NCBI GenBank assembly: GCA_025175895.1
Contig: CM046003.1
Coordinates: forward strand, 30,277,245-30,341,244
Length of the DNA: 64,000 nt
Reading direction: 5' to 3'
DNA from: Wurfbainia villosa
Lineage: Eukaryota; Streptophyta; Magnoliopsida; Zingiberales; Zingiberaceae
The translations under genes were made by a program, and so were the position numbers. Positions 57,310 to 64,000 of this stretch are shown here, one piece after another; position 1 is the stretch's first letter; each line of letters opens with the position of its first letter. Under the pieces are notes generated by a model, which was given only the letters and a program-made list of their open reading frames with translations, had not been told where the DNA came from and did no database searches.

Positions 57310-59582
57310 TAAACGGTGGGTTTAATTATATGCTAAATGTATAGGATGAGAGTTCGATAGAAGGAGCTAAGTTGGTGTGAATTAGTCATGAGTGATTAGG
57401 GGGTTTCTAATTCGTATTCGATCAAAGGATGCGAATATAGGAACGATACAGTAGTAAACTAGTATATTGTCATGTGTTTGAACTTAATCATCGTTGATGA
57501 TATTTGCAGGACGTGGATACGAGACAGGTCCGCAGCCGTGAAGATATTTATCACGAGCTTTATATCAGGTGGGTAATATTTCGTACCCTGGTCAGGTAGT
57601 AGCTAAATCCTAAAGTATATAATTTCATATTGTTGTCACTTTGACCTTGACTCCACTCTAGTTTTTCTGATGCTTGATACTTTTGCCTTTGCACTTAATT
57701 ACTCTGTTATTGTTGTTATCTATTCATTCATCTTTGTTATGAATTATAGATGTTATGGTAAGTGGACCTGTAGTGGTTTACCTATGTGTACATAGCTAAA
57801 TTCGATTGTAAAATTGAATTGTGCAATTTAGACAATTCATCCAGGGGATGGGTGATGACCTAGATGTAGAGTTGATTGTTATATTACATTCCTCACGTGG
57901 TATGACGGTTACGGATCACGTATCCATTTCAGTTCATGTGTTTAGGTATGATCATGTGGATTGTGGATAGTGTGTCGCTACGGACCGGTGGTCCTAGCTC
58001 GGTTATGATCAATTGAGTATGACTCTCTGCAGGATAGAGAATGTGTTGATCAATTGAGTATGACTCTCTGCATGATAGAGAGTGTGTTGATCAGTCGAAT
58101 ATGACTCTCTGCAGGATGGAGAGTGTGTTGATCAGATTAGTATGTCTCTATGTAGAATAGAGACTCTATGATGGATGTTTGTATGTATGTCTGTGCATTC
58201 ATGTCATTTACATGTATGTTGGCGACTAGGTCTCCCTTGTGGTTGAGAGGTTCGTCAGTCATCCTGCCTCTCAGGTTACTCATGGAGGAGTAATTGGTGT
58301 GAGGGCAGAGCATTTGTTGTGCAGTACTCTACCACTATAGACGGTGATAGTTGGAGTTGCGTGCAGTTATCCTGCGTGTGTGGCACTCGACCACTCATGG
58401 ATAGTGATTGTCGGAGTGTCCAATAGCAGAGACCCCCGTTGTGTAGCTAGCTCTTTACGCTTATATGCTACTTGACCATACTTCCCACTCGGCCACTCGA
58501 GAGTAGTGGTTGGTATTGAGTTGGGACAATTGCCATGTCGAGCCACCTAGGCCACACTAGGGTCGTGGTAGCTATTGGGGTGAGCAGGCATGACCATGCA
58601 TCTTGCATTGCCGTGTTCTTATGGTGTTTTGCATATTGTCATATATATATATGCGGTTTATATGTATGCTTGTTGAGATATTGCATTTGTTTGTGCTATG
58701 TTTGCTGCATTTGTTTGTACATAATCATAAATGCTACTTGCATTTGTTATATGGTCGTTTGTGGATTACCAGAGTTGAGTTGGTTAGTTTGTCATATACC
58801 TTTGACCAGTTCCTTGAGGTGATACGGGATGGACCCAGTTCATGGTTGTATTAGCCATAGAATGTTAGTATGACAATTTTGTTGATTATAGAGTCTGTAT
58901 TTACTCTATCATATTGTAGGTGTTGTATTATGATACTTATACTTAGGTTGTATGAGATACGTCGTTGCCGATCTTCAGGTATGTCAGTATCTTATGTTGT
59001 TACTGTTGATCAATTTAGTTATACAGTTGATATATATTATGCTGGTGTATACCTGTTATACCTTTAGACAATATATTATTGATTCGCATGTGATATATAT
59101 ATAAATATTATGCATGCACTTTTATTCTTATTACCACTGTGTTTTGTACTCATCACCACAGGCCTTGGGTTTTTTTGTCGCCCAAGTAATAAGTACTCGA
59201 CTTCATGATGGACTTAGAGCACCGCTGACTGACATCATCTCATCTCAACTCCGAGGGTCCGGTCTTTTGGGTTTATCGTAGGTGTTTCGTTATGGATTTG
59301 AATTTATATGGTGGATGTGTGTTAGGCATTGTTGTTGTACACACTTGTTGTTTCGGATTTCGCTGATGTTTTTTGTATGTTTTGGTGTTAGTCATACCGG
59401 TATGCACTGTATGTAGGTTGTTATGTCGTTGTGTTTAGATTTCCGCTGTGCTTTGTTATATTTACATTTGTATATGTTACTGGGGTTGTGGCCGAAAGAC
59501 TTGTATAAACAGGATATATTATCACGTACAGGGGAGATGTTGTTCGTTTGTTTTCTATTCGGCATACTCTCGGGGCGTGACA
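57310..59582 (+). repeat. Plus-strand LTR end of Gypsy element 3
   Basis: Starts at TAAACGGTGGG, the point where similarity with the inverted LTR (56488 downward) begins, and ends CTCGGGGCGTGACA before TSD ATCTC. Contains the four-unit stem-loop array (58022-58164) and the hairpin-rich block (58320-58560). Confidence 0.85.
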
Positions 59583-59818
59583 ATCTCACTCGACTTGTGG
59601 AAGATCAAGTCTTACGACGCTTCTTCTGACTTTAGATTCTTCCGATGATGCAGACTCCAGATTCAGGTGCTTTCGATTATTCTTCTGTCTTTTCATTTTT
59701 ATTTTGCATACTTGTTGTAGATCGTTCGATAAGATCCTGTGTACGGATCATTTTTTTCGTTATTTTCCGATTACATGTGTGGATGCACGATCCATTGAGG
59801 GATCGAAAAGATCTATCA

Positions 59819-61963
59819 ACCAAATATAGAGGCATCCCTAAAAATCACTGCGACGTGAGTGTCAAAGACCTCCTGGGACAAAAGATGATATATTTATTTC
59901 AAGTGTTTTTTATTGTCGATCCCATAACTAGATGAAGGGAGGTAAATCAAAAAAAATATTTTTGTCTAATAAAAAAATATCACGATAGGAGGATAGACAT
60001 TTCGAAAAACTTAATAGTCTCCGAGAATTGATCATTACTCTTTTTTTTTTTTGTAGGGACTAATGTCAAGGACATCTCCACCTATATAATTGTCTACACA
60101 CGAGAAAAAGACAATTATTATCGACAAGAAGTTTTCCTTCCTCGCATACAAAACTAGTGATAGGCCTGCGATGACAACTAAGAAATTTAGAAACAAAGTT
60201 ATACAAAATATCTTTTCATAGAAATTCCTTGACATTTTTAATTAACATATCAAACACTTTATAGAAATTAAGGGAAATGAAGGGAATGCAAAGGTGGATG
60301 ATATAACTCAATTAGAGACCTCCAGATTCATCCATGACTTTTTTTGGGGGCAAAAATTCAACGATGGAAAAAGAGGCTTTTGAAGCAAAAACCGAGGGCA
60401 TGGGAGAAAAACAGGAGCGAAAGAAATGCAAAGATGAATAATAGGACTTCATTTGAGTCCTTTTGGTGCATCAGTATTTTTTTTTAATAAAAAAATTCAA
60501 TAATAAGCAAAGAGGTTTTAGAAGTGGAGGCTTTGGGCATGAGCAATCGAGATGCGTCAAAAGAATGCAAAGATGATCGACAAAACTCGATCCAAGATAT
60601 TTAGATTTATCATTGACTTTTGCTTTGTTTTTTCGGTAAAATGAATAAATAAATAAATAAATGATGGCCAAAGATGTCTTAAAAAAGACATAGGGCACAA
60701 AGATTTATCCAAAAAAAAAAAAAAAAAATCTTAAATCTCACCTTTGGATATCATGCTAAACTTGAATAAAAAACTCGTGACATTGTATTAAAGTACACGA
60801 GAGATGAAAGTCACCGCCAAAAATAATAATAATAGGAGATTAGAGAAATGAAAATAGTAAAAAACGAAATTGCTATTAGGGGTTTCTAGAATGCAACTTC
60901 AGGAAGCGGTAGAAAATCACGTAGGATGGTAACCATGGCCACGAAACTCAACCCATCACTTCGAGGATTCAATACTGCTTCGATGGCTGAGACAAGCGGG
61001 TGACATTGGCGCAAACGGGTTAAATTAAATAGTATAGGTGGAGGGGTATTTTAATCATTTAATAATATAGCAGAGGGGCATTTTAAAAATTTGTAAACTT
61101 GAGTGCACAATGAAAGTATTTTTTTTAATATATATAAAAATCAATTTTTCTTTGCATCAAAATGCTCGTCTCACTGTTACTAGCGCGTTAGCTGCTTAAT
61201 GCCTTATTTGGGAGCAAAGGAAAGTTCATTAATAGAAGAGGAAGAGAAAGTTGAGGGGCATTTGGTTGAAGTCTTTTTTATTTTTTCATTTTTCATTTTT
61301 TTTAATTTTTGGAAAATAAATTTTCTATATTTTCTAATTTTTTGAAAAAAAAAAAAATTTTTTTATTTTCTAAAAAATGAAAATAAAAAATACAAACTCA
61401 TTTTCTCAGAAAATAAAAAAAAAAAATTCTTTTTTTCTCTTCCTCTACCTTACCTCCCAATTTAAGATATAAGAATTCATGAATTAAAAAAAAAAAACTC
61501 TTTTAGCTCTTTTCCATCCTCTTTTTTTTTTTTCCATCTCTTTCCTCACTTCTTTTCAAATAAAATTAAAAATTTCTTTCCCTTTGTTTATCCTTCTCTT
61601 TTCTTCCCTCATCTCCTCTCATAGATTTGAGAGGACGAAATGTAAGTAATGATAAAAAAAAATAAAATTAAAACTTAGACTTTAAATTGAAATGTAAAAA
61701 ATTCTTATTAAAAATTAAAACTTATCCTTTCTTATTTTTTTTATTTTTCCCTGCCCAGTAGATAAGCTCTTAATTAACTCAATCCAGGGAAATGAAATGA
61801 GTCGATTCGAGTGCTCATCGGCGGTAAGAAACCCAAGATTTATCATTTGACCACGCGTCCAATAGATAATAAACCACAAATTCAACGATTGGCATGAAGT
61901 TGAGAATCCGGCGATGATATTACTTCACTGTTACTTTTCGAATCGTTCTACAAGTTAAAACAA

Positions 61964-61996
<33 letters not shown>

Positions 61997-62148
61997 CATA
62001 ACAACAGTTTTGTCCCATTCAAGGTAAGGTAGCGACTAGCGAGAGCACATCATGCATACAACAAATTAAATTAAGCATCGAGCATCCGTCCTGCGACGAT
62101 TAAAATAGATAACGAGCAAAGAAGAAGAAGAAGAAGAGAGTTTTAATC
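59819..62148. other. AT-rich intergenic DNA between the Copia element and the OPR gene
   Basis: No gene or transposon terminus recognised. Many A and T runs (for example 61260-61520, 61970-61996). The last ~100 bp before 62149, with a GAAGAAGAAGAAGA run at 62119-62135, probably include the 3' untranslated region of the minus-strand OPR gene. Confidence 0.6.
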
Positions 62149-63624
62149 TCACAGCCTTGACGTTTGGGTTTGGCGCAGAGAGGGGTAGTCGGTGTAACCC
62201 ACCACGGGATCGGACGTGTAGAAGGTGGCCCTCACGTACCTGTTGAGGGGCGCATCCAACTTGAAGCGCTCCACCAGATCGGGATTGGATATGAAGAGCC
62301 TGCCGAACGACACCAAATCAGCATCGCCCTGCTCCACCGCTTCCACGCCCAGCTGCCGCGTGTACCCGCCGCTGCACACGAAGGTCCCGTTGTAGCCATC
62401 CTTCAGCGCCCGCATCAGCCGGTTCTCCTCCTCCTGACTCCCGTGCTGCCCAGCCTCCGTCTGCCCGTACGCCACGTAACGAGGCTGGGTCACGTGGAGA
62501 TAGGCGAGCCGCTCGCCGGCGTCGCGCTGCAGCGCGTTCAGGCGGTGGACGACGGCGAGGCCAAGTCGGAGCGGGTCGGAGTCGTAGGCGTCCAAGTGGT
62601 CGATGGCGGGGGAGATGCGGACGGCCACGCGGGAGGGGCCGATGGCGGAGGCCACGGCCTGGGTCACCTCCCCCAGGAACCGGCACCGATTCCCGAGCGA
62701 ACCGCCGTACGCATCGATCCGGTCGTTGATGCCGTCTTTGAGGAACTGATCGATCAGGTAGCCGTGGGCACCGTGGATCTCGATGCCATCGAAGCCTGAT
62801 AAAAAACAAGGCGACAGAAAATAATCAATAAAAAACAATGTTAATGACACTAAAATCTATGTTGTAGACAAGTGTCAAACCATCTACAACAATAATACCA
62901 TTTATAGTCCCCAACAGTGATTAAAATACATTTACAAAATACAAAATGAACATGGATATTGCAGAAGAGAATTTAAATAAATTATATTTAATTTTCCTTT
63001 TTTTTTTTCCTTTTTCATTTTCGCACATTTTCTCAGTTTTTTAAAAAATAGAAGATAAATTTTTGATGTTTTTTATTTTCCAACCAAATTAAAACTTTGT
63101 TTTTTAAAAAATAGAAATAGAAAATGCAAACCAAATAGTATTTTCTATATTTTTTTATTTTCTCAGAAAATGAAATTTTTTTTTGCAAACCAAATGCTAT
63201 CTTAAAATTTCTCCTTGACATGCTATCTTAAAATGCAAACCAGATGATGATCCTCCTGTGACCTAATCAATCGTGCCAAGATCAAAAGATCAAACAGTTT
63301 CAATCTTTTACTAAATTGAGTACTATTTATAATATGATATCGCTAGTTCCAGTACAAACAAAAAGTACCATACTATCTACAAAACAGATTTGGAGACCTT
63401 GAAGAATATCAGTTGTATGAGTAATCGAAGTAAGGTACCTGCTTCGATTGCATTAATAGCTGCTTGCCGGTAGTCCTGGACAATCTGAGGGATTTCAGAC
63501 GTGGCTAGTCGCCTGGGCGTCGCATGGTTGCCGTACTTGCCATCGGGCATTAGTATTTTCCACCTCCCGCTTATTGGCTTATTAGTGGAGGAAATTGGAG
63601 CTGCAGTACTTCCAGGTTGGTATA
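62149..63624 (-). CDS. OPR3: 12-oxophytodienoate reductase, OPR3 type (last two exons; 5' exons outside window)
   Basis: An Old Yellow Enzyme family flavoprotein. OPR3-type enzymes reduce cis-(+)-OPDA in peroxisomes during jasmonate synthesis. Exons on the minus strand: 63439-63624 and 62149-62795. The 643 bp intron (62796-63438) has GT-AG ends, and joining them gives an unbroken AIEAGFDGIEIHGAHGY. Visible motifs: YQPGSTAAPISSTNKPIS, the substrate-binding HGAHGY (two His, one Tyr), DQFLKDGINDRIDAYGGSL, RISPAIDHLDAYDSDP, the FMN-phosphate-binding VCSGGYT, and GRLFISNPDL. The end, TSRL, is a type 1 peroxisomal targeting signal, which separates OPR3/OPR7 types from cytosolic OPR1/2. The 63624 start is a splice acceptor (GGCAG/TATACC), not a start codon. 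The rest of the gene lies right of the window or in the next intron. No disabling mutation is seen. Confidence 0.93.
62796..63438 (-). other. Intron of the OPR3-like gene
   Basis: GT donor at 63438-63437 and AG acceptor at 62797-62796 on the minus strand, splitting a Gly codon (phase 1). AT-rich, with long T/A runs at 62990-63180; no element inside recognised. Confidence 0.88.
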
Positions 63625-64000
63625 CTGCCACATCGAAGACGAGTTTTTAATACGACCATAACCGTTGCTGATAAAAGAAATGCTAAGGTTAAGCTAATGG
63701 TTCTTGGAGAGTTATTACAGAGTAGTCGCAGCAAAAGTGCAGAGCGATTTCACAGTAAATAATAAGATTGTATGATCGATCTCATTCAACAATCACAAAA
63801 ATACTAGCTGGCCGTAGCCAAATACTTCTAGTCTCGGTGATTTGTTGAAGAGATAAAAAAAAAAAAAAAAAAAGCTTTCGAACAGTCAAACTGAGTCGAC
63901 CTGTATTCGACTAAAACAGGTGAAAAGCCAATCATCAATAGAATGCACCAGGTCGACCTGTCAAGAACATCATCATATGTATGACATTCCCCTTTCCTTT
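63625..64000 (-). other. Upstream intron sequence of the OPR3-like gene (partial)
   Basis: Follows the acceptor at 63626-63625. No exon-like OPR sequence recognised to the window end. It contains a poly-A run at 63856-63873 and GTCGAC words near 63896-63958. Confidence 0.6.

Larger units (their letters stand above)
38889..59582. mobile_element. Gypsy element 3: plus-strand LTR ends around an inverted core, TSD ATCTC
   Basis: Outer ends read as one plus-strand element: TGTAAAATATC at 38889 and CTCGGGGCGTGACA at 59582, flanked by ATCTC. Between 39092 and 57309 everything is reversed. On the minus strand come the start of an LTR (39467 down to 39092), polypurine tract TGGGGGAGAA (about 39470-39480), integrase, degenerate RT and gag-like regions, primer-binding site (43880-43893), and the rest of an LTR (43901 up to 57309). 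Excluding the nested Copia-like element, the total is about 10.05 kb, as expected for a complete copy. It is the same lineage as elements 1 and 2. Confidence 0.85.
19768..59818 (+). mobile_element. Ty1/Copia retrotransposon expanded to 40 kb by three nested insertions
   Basis: LTRs start TGTTGGTGGTGGGC (19768) and TGTCGGTGGTGGGC (38589) and end GATCTATCA (25960 and 59818). With the inserted elements and their duplications removed, the LTRs are 532 and 531 bp. Flanking 5-mers are ATCAA (19763-19767) and ACCAA (59819-59823), a TSD with one change. A primer-binding site lies at 25963 and a polypurine tract (AAGTGGGAGAT) ends at 38588. Insertions: CACTA 1 in the 5' LTR, CACTA 2 in the internal leader, Gypsy complex in the 3' LTR. 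Pol remnants run 34911-38034; no gag is seen. Confidence 0.93.
38589..59818 (+). repeat. 3' LTR of the Copia element, split by the Gypsy complex
   Basis: LTR bases are 38589-38888 and 59588-59818, with ATCTC duplicated (38884-38888, 59583-59587). Together 531 bp, matching the 532 bp 5' LTR. Ends GATCTATCA. Confidence 0.9.

Noticed and set aside
59819..62148. Possible genes in small frames (60035-60235, 60471-60698) and poly-A runs as retroposon tails
   Set aside because: AT-rich translations without domains; A-runs lack target duplications or an adjacent LINE/SINE body that I could recognise.
62164..62799. 211-codon open frame on the plus strand, and a 163-codon second minus-strand frame, over the OPR exon
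   Set aside because: Both are shadows of the GC-rich OPR3 exon; neither has a recognisable domain, and the true frame has catalytic motifs and clean splicing.

Overview
The window is plant nuclear DNA dominated by nested transposable elements. At its right edge is the 3' part of one host gene, on the minus strand: an OPR3-type 12-oxophytodienoate reductase ending in the peroxisomal tripeptide SRL. The GC-rich coding exon beside AT-rich flanks, the protein's likeness to the grass OPR3/OPR7 group, and long-LTR Gypsy, Copia and CACTA elements suggest an angiosperm with a large genome, probably a monocot. The species cannot be named from the sequence. I saw no bacterial, organellar, tRNA, rRNA or CRISPR sequence.

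Layout, left to right. (1) 1-14329: two Tekay/Del-like Gypsy elements on the plus strand. Element 1 (internal end plus a 2.55 kb LTR, to 4090) appears to sit inside the 5' LTR of element 2 (remainder of 5' LTR 4091-6558, decayed internal region, 3' LTR 10821-14329). (2) Element 2 interrupts a minus-strand Tat-type Gypsy (gag-PR-RT, 14330-17626, then leader/LTR to about 18600). (3) 18600-19767: AT-rich sequence with no recognised gene. (4) 19768-59818: one Copia element with 532/531 bp LTRs, expanded to 40 kb by insertions. A CACTA transposon sits in its 5' LTR (19901-25558, TSD TGG). A second CACTA sits in its internal region (27162-34572, TSD CAT). A 20.7 kb Gypsy complex sits in its 3' LTR (38889-59582, TSD ATCTC). 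That Gypsy complex in turn holds a gag-only Copia-like element (45235-55877, TSD GATAC), whose leader carries further LTR sequence (46843-51024). (5) 59819-62148: AT-rich intergenic DNA. (6) 62149-64000: the OPR3-like gene.

No element retains a complete open pol or transposase frame. The least damaged genes are the first CACTA transposase (one small frameshifting deletion plus a few point stops) and the gag of the innermost Copia-like element. Main points of interest: the TSD-bounded Gypsy whose core is flipped relative to its ends; a 10-bp palindrome (CAGTCGACTG) recurring in unrelated elements; LTR stem-loop arrays with paired base changes; and a decayed Gypsy internal region shared by two copies, one of which has near-identical LTRs, implying mobilisation in trans.
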